Of a stretch of 64,000 bases of DNA, positions 24,830 through 35,964 are shown in pieces. Under the pieces are notes generated by a model. That model was not told the DNA's origin and ran no database searches. It saw only the letters and a list, made by a program, of their open reading frames with translations. Positions within the stretch are counted from its first letter, which is position 1; the number at the start of each line of letters is the position of its first letter. The DNA lies in the NCBI GenBank assembly GCA_008973525.1, contig WACJ01000074.1, forward strand, positions 744,001 through 808,000. The letters are read 5' to 3'. The stretch is from Stenopsyche tienmushanensis. Taxonomy: Eukaryota; Arthropoda; Insecta; Trichoptera; Stenopsychidae. Made by a program: the position numbers and the translations under genes.

Positions 24830-26154
24830 GTTCCTAGTTACGAGTACCTGGTTACGAGTTTTTCGGGTTACGAGCCGAGACTCGTCAACATTTTGTTTCA
24901 CTTTACGAGCAAAATTTAGGGTTACGGATCACACGTATAAAAAACTTGCGATCATCCAAGATGTGCAAAGTACGAAAGGACAGGCTGCCTGTTGTGTGGA
25001 ATAAAAACAGCAGAGCATGGATCGACGAAGAGCTGTTTACCGAATGGATAGACTCTGTAGCTGGTCCTGAGATAAAAAAAAATCCTGCTGGATAATATTC
25101 TTCCTCTGAAAGCCATGATAATTATGAATAATGCTCCTGCCCACACAGAAAGAGCTCAGGATAATATTTTGGAGGAGTTTAGTTTTATAAAATTTGTCTT
25201 CCTTCCACCCAACATAATTCCTATCCTGCAGCTTTTTTTCTTGATCTGCTAATTTTCATATTAGTTAAAGCGGAAAGAAATGTCAATTTTTTGTTATTTG
25301 GAGAAAAAAACTATTTTAATAAAAGCTATACAATATTACTCAATTAAATAATTTTCATTGTTATTAATAATCGCCCTTCGCAGATTAAGTAGCTTTTTAA
25401 TGCCTCTTTCTTAAAATTCGGGCAGTTTTCCACTAAAGTAAGAATCCAAATGATTTTTCACTTGTTCCACAGGAGTGAATTTTTATCGCGGAGCGAATAT
25501 TCTAATGAATTGAAAAGACCGTTGATGACAACTCGTGCGGTACCCAAATTCCCTGACTATGTTTTTTCCCGAGTCTTTTCAAATGGTCTTTTACTGTCGA
25601 CCAGGGACAACAGATATCTAGCGATAATTTCTTTATTGTTTTTCGAGGATCAGATTCTATCAGAGAATTTAATGCGTCATCATCGATTATTGGAGGTCGT
25701 CCTGATTTGGGTTTATTTTTCAAATCTCTGTCGCCATTTTTGAATTTTTTGAACCATCTATAGCATTTTCGAATATTCAATATGTTGCCATATGTATCTC
25801 AGATGCTCTGGGTAGCTTATTTTGCTTTTAATCCTTTATCGAATAAAAACAGTAAATAAGATCGCAAATGGGTCTCATCAATTTCTGCCTTAGACATTTT
25901 CACTATGGCTAAAAAATATTTGAAAAAGTAAGATAAACAACAGAGCTTCAAAATGACATCAACCTTGACGTATTGACGACTCGACAGCAATCTGAGCTAA
26001 ACTGACGGCAAAGATGCAACAAAAAAAAATGACATTTCTTTCCGTTTTATCTAATAGTAATATTTTTAGGGGTCCGGAATGAATTAATTGCTTGTATCGG
26101 GTTACGAGTTTTTCACTTTTTTCCCCTTTAAAATCGTAACCTGAGATTCTACTG
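24830..26154 (+). mobile_element. Tigger (pogo-type) element with a mariner inserted in it
   Basis: The right end, reverse-complemented, is CAGTAGAATCTCAGGTTACG followed by TA; the left side carries repeats of GGTTACGAG from about 24838. Between them is a DDE_1 transposase: LPVVWNKNSRAWIDEELFTE, then after a frameshift in a nine-A run near 25075 MIIMNNAPAHTERAQDN and FVFLPPNIIPILQ. The second catalytic position is N (NNAPAH) where the family has D, so it is inactive. The sequence is interrupted at 25261 by a mariner and resumes at 26055. The left boundary is approximate. The N-terminal CENP-B-like DNA-binding domain is missing. Confidence 0.8.
25261..26054 (-). mobile_element. Nested mariner element, 794 bp, internally deleted
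   Basis: Inverted ends: TTAGTTAAAGCGGAAAGAAA on the left and, reverse-complemented, TTAGATAAAACGGAAAGAAA on the right, with TA on both sides (25259-25260 and 26055-26056). The minus-strand transposase begins MSKAEIDETHLRSYLLFLFD at about 25898. After stops it continues RKCYRWFKKFKNGDRDLK, KSGRPPIIDDDALNSLIESD and IWVPHEL. It ends soon after the linker motif, so the whole DD34D catalytic domain is gone. A second HTH is visible in the DPRKTIKKLS region. It lies inside the Tigger element and is therefore younger than it. Confidence 0.9.
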
Positions 26155-27261
26155 TAAAACCAAGTGCAAGTATAATGGTATTACTAGGGTCTGCTTATAG
26201 TAAAGAGATCTAGAAATGAAACGAAGATGATGAACTTGGCCGAGATCAGTCCTTTAACGGTATAAAAAACAAGTTTTCCTTCGGCTATAGCTCTCTATTA
26301 GCTCTCTCTGAATGTATTGGTCTACATTATTCCTCTTGCAAAGACTTTTCTATCAGGAAGAAGAATATCGATCTCGATCTTTCTAATTTTATAGTTGAGC
26401 GCCAATATCATATCTTCACAAAATCGCACAAAAGACGGATTGCTATTAATGAGCTAGATTCTTAATACTTATTATCCTGTAATCTATTCAAATAATACTT
26501 AAAAGAGATATATTTTCTTCAATATCGGCCATCATCCATATTAATGCATAGCTTCCTTTGTCACATTGTTTAAATTATGTAGAAAGCATGTAAATTGTTG
26601 TAATTAAACGGCCGACTGAAAATCGATAATGACTTACTTTACAAGAACTAATAATGAAAATTAATTCCGGCAACTATATATTATATTGATGAAAACTGTA
26701 TAATTCGAAGCATATCATATAGCTTTAAAGCTATCAAATATCGTATTATCGGACGCCCAACCAAAATTAGCTCGTGTGAAATTGTTCGATAAGTTACGGA
26801 CATTATGTCGACCATATCTATATAAAATTTTATGTAACGAGACGAGCGAAGAAGATTGCTTAGAGCAGCGATTGACAATATGTAGGTATATCAATTAAAT
26901 AAATAATATTAAATAAAAATGTCATCGTTCGTCTTCTCCGATTATATATATGCTTGCGATGCTAAATTTTGTTTATGCTTTGTAGAAATAGTCGCAATAT
27001 ATTTTTCCTCTGTCTATTTTATGTTTGTCTTATTGCCTCACAAAATTTTGGAAATTACTCAATGTATTTTTTTTCTACCAAGTTCTGATTATACACATTT
27101 CGTCGAATTTGGGCCATAACTCAATTTGTCTTAAACCCATCGATCTTTACGGGGATATATATCAACTCAGGCGTATCACATTTCGGTAGATTTAATCTGT
27201 GATCTAAGATGTCTTGTAATTCTAATTCTTTAATATATTATATCGAAATCGAAAAAAGTGA
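26155..27261. other. AT-rich intergenic stretch
   Basis: Short frames on both strands (minus 26681-26878, plus 26919-27119) without recognisable motifs. Nothing else seen. Confidence 0.45.
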
Positions 27262-27390
27262 ATTAGATGCTGTACTCTAATTAGAAAGCTCCGATTTTAG
27301 ATCCAGATTGTGGAAAAAAATCACGGTATTTATATTCCCGGTTGATCGTTTCCGATTTCCAGAATCTTGACACCTAGAGATATGACACCT
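27262..27390 (+). repeat. SINE copy (diverged)
   Basis: TGTACTCTAATTAGAAAG, then GATCCAGATTGTGGAAAAAAA aligns with the head of the 3261 copy (CTCTTACTCTAAAGG … AATCCAGGTTGCGGGAAAAA). The tail TTTCCGATTTCCAGAATCTTG fits the SINE 3' part. B box degenerate. Confidence 0.5.
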
Positions 27391-27824
27391 TAATAAGACG
27401 AAGGATTTTTTTAAAAGAAGATTTGGTTCAGCTATAGTAAATTTTGAACATTTAAGGCTATATTTCAAAAACATGTTAGTCATAAAAGATATAAAATTGT
27501 GTTCATTTAAGTGATTTCAATCTTAATAAAGCTACGTATAAAAAAATCAATTATGAATATTTTTATCAATTTTGCCATGTAAAAAAATTGCATTACATGT
27601 TGATAAACGAAAAAAATTCATTTACCAAAAGTTTCAGAATTGACACATTAATATAACGGCGTGTATAAGCCCAAATGAGCAAAAAAACTTTATTGATATA
27701 ATTCGTCGAAAACGTAGTAATAAAATATCCTTATTTTCTTAGCCAAAAGTTTATGTGCCATAGATTACTACCCGTATAATAGTAGTTCATATTGTCTTTG
27801 TATTAGTATAGTAGGTTTGTTTTT

Positions 27825-27990
27825 AGGCTCTTATTATAAATGTTAAGGTTCAAATCCTGATTATTGAAAACAATAACCATATCAACGAATTTAAGCTATT
27901 GTAATTATTAAATATCGGATCAATCGTCATGATCCGAGTTTACTTTGATTTCCTGGATTTGACAGAATAAATACGCGTAAAAATAATTAT
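27825..27990 (+). repeat. SINE copy
   Basis: Contains the B-box-like AAGGTTCAAATCCTG at about 27846. The tail TTTGATTTCCTGGATTTGAC with AATAAATAC parallels the 3261 copy. Confidence 0.55.
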
Positions 27991-28109
27991 TATGTCATTT
28001 AATTATCTTCCAAATATTTCATCAAATTAATTTAAATAGTTTATAAATTCTCATTGGAATTGCATGAATAGTTTGGTCCATATAAGGGTTATATTTAGTT
28101 CAAGTAAAA

Positions 28110-28586
28110 ATGTATGCAGCAAAATTTGAAGATCTTTGGATCTACTGTTGGCACATTTTCAGGTTTTTGATGTATGAAATAAAGGATAATGGTTACCGCC
28201 GTGTCGTAAAGACGTCAACGAATCTTTCTAACGATGATGCTTATAAATATAAGTTGACCAAGCCCAAAGGGATATTCAAATGTCCTTTAAAATATGCTCC
28301 GTGCTCGTTAAGGGCAGACAAAACTGGGGCAAGTCGACACCTGGGAATATTTTGTTGACAGAAAAAAAACACTGTCTACTATATTTATATAAAGGGTCGA
28401 AAAATGTTTTCAACTTTATCTTTCGCCCGTAGACAGCCAAAACTATTATGGGATTTAAGGTCGTTCGATTTGGGCGCTGAAAAATTACCAGATGTTTGTC
28501 TCAGAGAGGCTGAAAATTCCTGTCCGAAGTTATTCGGAGACAGAAGAATACGCAAATTTTTGTGTCCAACTTTGGATCTGCATTAA
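28110..28586 (+). pseudogene. Unidentified decayed reading frame, one internal stop
   Basis: Frame 3 starts at an ATG at 28110 and runs to TAA at 28584-28586 with a single in-frame TGA at 28356-28358: about 157 codons plus the stop in sequence of roughly 40% GC. At this composition such a run is unusual. Parts look protein-like, for example GIFKCPLKYAPCSLRADKT and FARRQPKLLWDLRSFDLG. The same frame reopens at 28713 (MSLSRNYSQCPLTDMPLS) to 28791. I recognise no family; it may be a host pseudogene or an old transposon segment. The minus strand is also fairly open here, so orientation is not certain. Confidence 0.3.
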
Positions 28587-28589
28587 GTT

Positions 28590-30043
28590 TTTTTTTAAAT
28601 ATTTCTAAAATTGCTGCGATAAAAATTAAATTAATATTGCGTGCAAAATATTTGTATTATGATGAGCATTTGATTTGAAGATTTCGAAGCATTTCGGTTA
28701 GGGGAGCGAAATATGTCTTTAAGTAGAAACTATTCTCAGTGTCCTTTGACTGACATGCCCCTATCAGCTAAGGAAGCTTTGTCGGATAAGTAAAGCTGAA
28801 GGTCAAAGGTGCCTTTGGGAGCTAAGGCTTTCAGGACTCAACATCCTTTGGATCGCGGTCCAAAAAAAAAAATTGTGAGATAACGACTAAACTCAATTCC
28901 CCGCATGTTCACTACCTTCATAAGACTTGGGCTCGACTGTTACTACATAAAAAAATCACATAAGGTACTAACATGACCTTTTTCATTTTTTGAATTGGCG
29001 AAAGATTTTATAAATTCAGCAGATTTCAGCTAGTATAGCTTACGGAAACCATTATCGTAAAAAGTGAGTGGACCTTAAAAAACCAAATCATAAGCTAAGC
29101 ATATTCAAAGATGAGCTGATTTTTGATGAAATCTTAGTCTTTCTTGGTCACTTTCTTGGTCAAATGTGCATTTTCATTGTTATGAAGTAAAGTTGAAACC
29201 ATTTGTTCTTGCGGATTCTGTTTTGTTATGATTTAATCATGATAATTAAAATAAGCATAATGGATTAGTTTCAATAATCATTTCGACTTAAGTCCAGATA
29301 TATGACAGTTGGGTTTCCATATATCAACACATTTTTATGGATTATTTTGATTCAGTTAAGTCCTGATTTTCATGATTTTTACATATGTAAATACTAAAAT
29401 GATTACCAAAATGAGACAGGATTTCTCATGATTGGGCTTATTTGCAAAAGTAATTAAAATATCGTTTGAAAAAAGATAATTCCATCACTCACTCTTGAAT
29501 TTTTAATGAACTTAAAATTCCAGTAAAAATATTGTTATATTAATACTAATTTAAACTCAAATAGAAGTGACAAATCCATTTGTACAGAATATCATTATAT
29601 AACATTGCTTCGTTACACTAATGGTCTTCTTCAATGAATGTCTTCATTGGTTCCCATGAATATTCAAACTAAAAAGTCAACATTCAATCTGTAGTAGTAA
29701 AATACATAGTTCCATTTTGATATGGTTTTGCGGCGAATTTAAAATATTTCTTAACGTGCATTTGTATCAATTTCGAATTTACTCAGTACTTCGTTTTACC
29801 GTCTAGACTGTGAGTTTTCAAACTTTTAAATACGTCGACCTTTTATCTTTTATACTAAGGGTTCTACGATGCCGAGGGATGCATATTTATTCATTCCACG
29901 TTAAAGGAATATATATAAGGACCAAATCAGACGTTTCTATTTTTATTTCATTAAATGAAAATTTACTACAGCGTAAACGAGGCAATCTCGTAAGATATAA
30001 AATGGTTCAGAAGCTTTTAGATTTTTGTTCCCTATAGACTCTA
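28590..30043. other. Intergenic stretch, one probable SINE scrap
   Basis: About 29282-29402 shares the SINE-like tail (AAGTCCTGATTTTCATGATT, then GTAAATACT). The plus frame 29810-30037 ends just before the mini-mariner and is unrecognised. No genes. Confidence 0.4.
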
Positions 30044-30417
30044 TAAGTAGGACCCAAAATGGTTTTCGTTTTATTGCCTGACCGTTTTTGAGGTTTAATT
30101 GTACTTAGGCTACTGCACTTTCAAATCGTGTTTTGTGCTCTTTATATGAATATACTCATCGAGAATATTTATAATGGATCTGGATGGGAAAAAATACAAA
30201 ACAGACGATGAGGTCAAAGATTGACTTTCAAAATATTTTCGTCCAAAGTCCATGATGTTTTATCACAGAGGCATTTAATGTATTACCAGATAGGTGAAAA
30301 GAGGCCATACATAACGATGAAAATTACATTTTGTAATAATTTGTTAAAAATTAAAATTAAAATATGAGCATTCAAATCTTTCGTTAAAAAACGAAAATCT
30401 TTATGGGTACATCTTAA
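30044..30417 (+). mobile_element. Internally deleted mini-mariner, about 374 bp
   Basis: The left end TAAGTAGGACCCAAAATGG and the leader GACCGTTTTTGAGG match, inverted, the 5' ends of the 215-917 and 8387-8945 elements. The interior jumps straight to the transposase C-terminus: GKKYKTDDEVKD, a stop, SKYFRPKSMMFYHRGI. The right end, reverse-complemented, is TTAAGATGTACCCATAAAG, like the TTAGGTTGTCCCATAAG end at 8387. The right boundary is uncertain by a few bases and its TA duplication is degenerate. Confidence 0.75.
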
Positions 30418-33400
30418 ATATGATAACAATGGCTTTTACAGCTCACTTACGCAAATTAGATGGATGCATAAAAGAGCAATCATTGTAATATACGACATGA
30501 ATTTTCTCGAACCTCCTATATTTATTCAAAGCTAAGTATAAATAAAAAAGGTTTGAGTTCGAATGCTCGTATTTAAAAAAATGCTTTTCTGTGAATTAAA
30601 TCATATTTTGCAATTCCATGGAATTGGTGAGTCCGAGCATATTCACAGTTGCAAGTGTGAATAAGCAAATGTGATTTTATAAGCACATGTTTCGGGATTT
30701 TTATGAAGTAGTTGGTATGTAGATAGTTTTTTTTTTTTACAAATATCTCATTTTTTATTATTATACTTATCCGAAATCTAAGAAAAATCTCCATCGTTTA
30801 TAACAGCATACATTATATATTTATGGCGTAACTATATTCAGGCATCACCTCTCGTAGAAAGCTCGTATTCGTTTAACACATGATGTCATGAATGAAATTC
30901 ACGGAGATGCTTATATTTGCCGACGTAATGCTTTTATTCGAGCAATAAAAAATCCACATTCCACACACGTTCGAGTTTCAAGAACACCCAATCCACCAGA
31001 TTATTGTCCAATATTGAGGCAATGTGTACTTCGTCGAACTGAAAGAAACTTGTTTCTTGGAGTGAAATGCCTTCGCCACGTATAAAATCCAAATGGCATT
31101 AATTAATTAAATTTACGCCCTTTCACTTTAAGGCATTTTAGCACAGAGACTTTATACAATTAGTTTACCGGGGCCCCTTCTTAGAAAACTCTAAATAAAA
31201 CATTTTATCGTCTTTACCCCGACGGGATTTCACATCTCTACATATCAACACCTATATTCATCCCCCTTGAGTTAAATTGCAGTTGGAATTTAAATTGAAA
31301 ATGAAGGAATACCATTGTAGTTTTTTAATGCTTAGTTATGACCCTTAAGCACGAACAGGTCATTACTGCGACTCACAAATGTTAAGTACGTGTGCAATTT
31401 TCAAACGTGAATTGCAAATGTTATCTAATGACGATAAAAAACATGTATTAATTATTGTTTTATGTGATAAGTCTCCTATCTGATATCACAGGTCGTATCG
31501 TCAACTAGGCAATGATATTACAAATTTCTTCCAATTCATAATATTGAATAAACAACCGATATATATAATAATCAATCATCCCGACAACCGATGCGTTAGA
31601 CTTAATTCGTTGACAGGATAATCGATTGTCCTTGCATGGAGATTGTCATTTTAATACACGAGCTATGAGATCAAAATAATTTATCTTCCCGATAATAATA
31701 TAGCATTTTCTTCGCTTATATCTCGACGTAAGGGTCGCAGAGAACTTCAATTTTCACATGAAAAAGCGATTTTAAACGAGGGTCGAATTGATGCCATAAT
31801 AAAGACTTCTCATGTCACATTTAAAATTCCAACACATAATGATGGTTACGTAAGGCTTGTTTACATCATCCAGCCATCGCAGTGAATATAATTTTCGATG
31901 GAATATACGGTACTGAAATATACATGATAACATCAACATATGTGCATCAAATCAAATCATCACATTAATGCTGGATCGAAGACGTTTCTTTCAATGTCTG
32001 CCTAGATATCTCGTATCAGATCGATCCTTTCGATTCACATTCAGTTTGAATTCATGCTTCTATGAAAGCACATACTGAGACGACTAATAATGTTACATAT
32101 GCATGACTGATTTACAAAAATCGTTTAAATATTATGATAATTTTGTCACTCATGCATAAATTCATATTTATATGATCTTATCCCAAATAAACTCTTTCAT
32201 TTAAATTTAAATTTATTTCAATTCAAAAATTATAGTCTCTGAGTCATTAACACCCTTGAATAATGCTCCGCCCCTCGGAGATTCACTGTATTGGTCACTG
32301 TCGACTGAAAAGAGATTCGACAAATACAAAGAGATCCCAGCTGCGAGACTCCAATGGTAAGTGACTACTTTACCATAAATTTGTAGTAAATAGAATACGT
32401 TTTCTCTCAGTTATGGCTCTATAAACACGTCAATTCGTATTATTTTTATTGTATAAATACCATTAATTAATCAAAATGCATTCGTATAGTTATAAAATAA
32501 ATCAAAAAAGTAGCATAACTTACCAATAGCTTAATATCTATTTAAAGTATATATTCAGCATAATCTAGTCGATTTGGGACGTTTTTACCTGTAATCAAAC
32601 CGTTCAATATTCTGACTGTAGTAAAAAATATCAATTATTCTATTATTATAAAAAAATTTAGTATTTAATAATTTATAAATGACGGCGATTTCCAAATGAT
32701 TTGCAACTTTTTATTAAACTAATCAGCATAAATATGAGAATAATTCAAACAAAGTTAAGGCTGTTATTAAATGAGAGGTGGATAACAGCTCCACCCCAAA
32801 AACAAATATGGCAGTATGTATCATAGTGAAATACATTAAACTGAGAAGTATAATTATTTATACACATTTTTAGTTAATAATAAACCTATGCATATCTTAA
32901 GATTATGATTTTGCTATGGTCATTAAACTGTTCAAAGTCAACCTTAATACAGGTCAAAGACCCATGGATATTAATAAAAGTTTAATCCGAGCATCTGGAT
33001 GTCCCCAGGGATGGTCGGGTCATGTCTGGATCTATCACGTGAAAAACGACCTGTTATTCTATCTATTTGTTCTTAGTGTCGTTGTCGTAAAACAACGTAT
33101 CTCATCGAGTAAGCGACTTGCAGGAAGTCGATAGCTTTAAAAGCATATTGCACACGTAGTTATGTTTAGTGTTTGAGAACGTGCTTCTTAACAGTAATAG
33201 ATTTTAGAGTCAATTTTGAGTTTTTAGTAACCTTTCGCCCGATTACGATTCTTGTGGTGCACTAAGCTTTGTTCGGTTTTATGGAATGTATGTCTTCTTC
33301 GATTTTATTACGGTCACGTTTCCTGATTGCGAATATGAAATGTTCACCATTCGAATACGTGCTTACGGATATGAAATCAAACACTCGTGTTCGAGTTTGC

Positions 33401-34763
33401 TGGAAATTTGAACTGGAATGAATGCACTTTTTAATTTTCAAGCCAATGCAAATTTTCATTCAGATGTGCATTGTTCAGAAATAAAAAGAGTCCTTTAACG
33501 GAGAGATGTAGGAGAGTAATACAACATCCAATCGAATTTGTAGAATAGAAACGCGAAAATACGAAGGGTAGATAATGTGATTTCCCTGTGAGCGAAATGG
33601 CACAAATTTTCGAGTGCATCCCAGACATAATTTTATATCTTGTGGCACAGGATCGTATTGAGACCTGCATCCAGGATGAGTTCAAAGAAGATCGTCAAGA
33701 AGGTATATTTTAGTCGTTTGAATTCAAATATTATTTTTTAAATATTTGTTATAAATTTATAGTTAATCAGATTCAACTTGGTTTCCTGGTTTTTAAAAAT
33801 TATTACTTACATTTTATATTACATAGCATGTTCAGGTTAGATAACTAATATAGCACATTAAGAAGAAGAAAAAAATAAAAGCTCTTGATGTAAGATAAGA
33901 TTGAATTGATTTTAAAAAGACATTCAATATATCTTTAATGAAGGACTTCAGCAATATTTGTATTGGACCCAATCTGCAGTATTCAAGATAGATATATGAA
34001 ACTCTATAAAAGATGTGTAAATCTTCTATGTATTTTAATGAGTACTTTTAAAAGCTTTTAATGATAACCAAGACGGAGTTTATAAAAGCGATATTTGATT
34101 TTTAGATGTAATGATATGCTTATAATAGAAAAAACAAAGAGTTGGAATTAGAGTAAGTCAATGTAAATTAGATATTATCAATCCATGATGATCATCGTGG
34201 ATAAATGAACATGTTGACCGTTTTAATGATCGATAGGAAATATCAATTAGGATGGAAATTTCAAGAAGTTCTATCTATGGTTGTTGAGGATTTTTAATAG
34301 ATGGAACACAAAAATGACAATAATATGTTACTTCTGCACAAATTTACGAAAATGTGAAAATATGTTATAAATATAATATCTTGCATAATTTGAGGAAAAT
34401 TCAATTTTAAAAATATGAAGATTTAGATGCATTATTTAATGTTGAAAATAATGCAACATTTTAAAGAGATTTTCAAAACTAATATTTGAGCAATTTAGCA
34501 CATTACGACGCATGATATCCAATAGAGCAGAAACTAGAAAACGCAGATTGTGGAAATATCTAGAGTGTCAGGAACGGATGGTCACCCTTGTTTGATGTGA
34601 GAATTATTCAAAGGAATCGTTTCATATATGGCATACCCGTTTCTAAGCTCGCGCTGAATAGAGCGCTCCTGAATTCCACCCTCGTAAAAAATGTGCGTAA
34701 TTTTCTTCATGAAAAAAGTCGAAAGCTCGGTAATGTATGCATACATGGCTTAATAGAAAACTA
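30418..34763. other. Intergenic stretch with possible regulatory sites and a donor-bearing patch
   Basis: No supported gene. Noted: a SINE-head-like GTTTGAGTTCGAATGC near 30549; TTACGTAA plus TTGTTTAC at 31846-31864; a GC-richer patch 32260-32356 ending ATG/GTAAGT; an E-box CACGTG near 33039; a 40-codon frame around 33599-33720 starting MAQIFECIPDII with no recognised family. Confidence 0.4.
31846..31864 (+). promoter_or_regulatory. PAR-bZIP palindrome next to forkhead site
   Basis: TTACGTAA at 31846-31853 is the palindromic PAR-domain bZIP (Vrille/Pdp1) consensus. Three bases later TTGTTTAC at 31857-31864 is a forkhead/FoxO-type site. Motif matches only. Confidence 0.25.
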
Positions 34764-34975
34764 TTTGCATATGACACAAACAAGAGGGATCTTTACGGAT
34801 GAAATGTTCCACAAAACAATGCATTTTTCGCCTCAGTTCGTCTTTCCAAACAGGCGAGGATTCATTCGTAAAAAGGACGCTAGAATGAAAATGCGATGAA
34901 AAAGCTCCATAACAGTAACGATAGAGCTTTTAAAACTATACATCTCAAATCAATGGCGAAGATCCTCAAAAAATG
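34764..34975 (+). repeat. Inverted repeat, left arm
   Basis: About 210 bp, with the opposite-orientation partner at 35756-35964. Shared blocks include ATCTTTACGGATGAAA, AAAACAATGC, GCCTCAGTTCGTCTT, GAATGAAAATG.GATGAAAAA and GAGCTTTTAAAA; identity by eye is roughly 70-80%. An open frame at 34588-34899 partly overlaps this arm, but it has no recognised motif and the partner arm carries stops. Confidence 0.75.
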
Positions 34976-35755
34976 AACGAAAATCATGTTATTGTGCGCC
35001 AGATTTATGTTATTTGACACGTTAATACTTATTAAACTACAAGAATATGGATTTTTTTTTAAACATAACAATTAACGTTGATGATGTGTTAAAATAACTG
35101 AAGAGTATCTAAGTATTGACCACGTATTGGTAAAATTGGTTATATTAAAAACTCATATTATTCAGGTTCGATATTAACCCTGGATTATGCATTTGAGACA
35201 TTGGAAGAATTAATATTTCTAATAGATCGGCTTTGTTTAAGTTTACTCTGATTTCCTTGATCAAAAAAATAAATATAAGAAAAATACAGATGCACTGGAA
35301 TCTGTAAATATGTAATATTATGCCCATAAAATTGTAAAGAGCAATGAAATTATGGTTTGGTTAAAATGATGTTTTTCTTGTTAAGTTATCTTTTTAAACC
35401 AAGTTTATCAAGATATTGATTCTGTAAATGGGTGTTAATAATTTTCCCTTATTTTAATAATATATGAAAGACAATGAAGCTCTTCCATATAAATCTTTCT
35501 TCTTCGGGATTTTTTCTTACGAAGGTCATTTTTATATGATGATGAATAAGAAAAACTTATCTCAACAACAGCATTCAGTTTTATAGGGATATATTTTAAT
35601 ATTTTATACGTTACAAGGCTCATACACTATTTTCAGCTATTAACACATCTCAAATTTTAGACTGTATAATTGAAAGGCATTTATCTTTTTCACGAAATTG
35701 ATAATGTATCAAAACGTTATAAATTGGGATTTAAAATAAAATATTTTTTGCCTAC

Positions 35756-35964
35756 CTTTTGAGGTGTTAACGGTTGATTTAAGGTACCAAATTTTAAAAG
35801 CTTTCTCTTTACTGTTAAAGCGTTTTTCATCACATTTTCATTCGAGTATCCTTCGTTTGAATGGATCCTCAGTTGTTCGAGAAGACGAACTGAGGCGTTA
35901 AACGCATTGTTTTTAGGAACGTTTCATCCGTAAAGATTCATCATGTTTGCGCCATGAGAATAAA
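35756..35964 (-). repeat. Inverted repeat, right arm
   Basis: Reverse-complement partner of 34764-34975, separated by about 780 bp of AT-rich DNA. Within it, CCTCAGTTGTTCGAGAAG at 35867 and its partner CGAACTGAGG form a short hairpin (35867-35895). Either two copies of a dispersed repeat in opposite directions, or arms of a foldback element. Confidence 0.75.
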
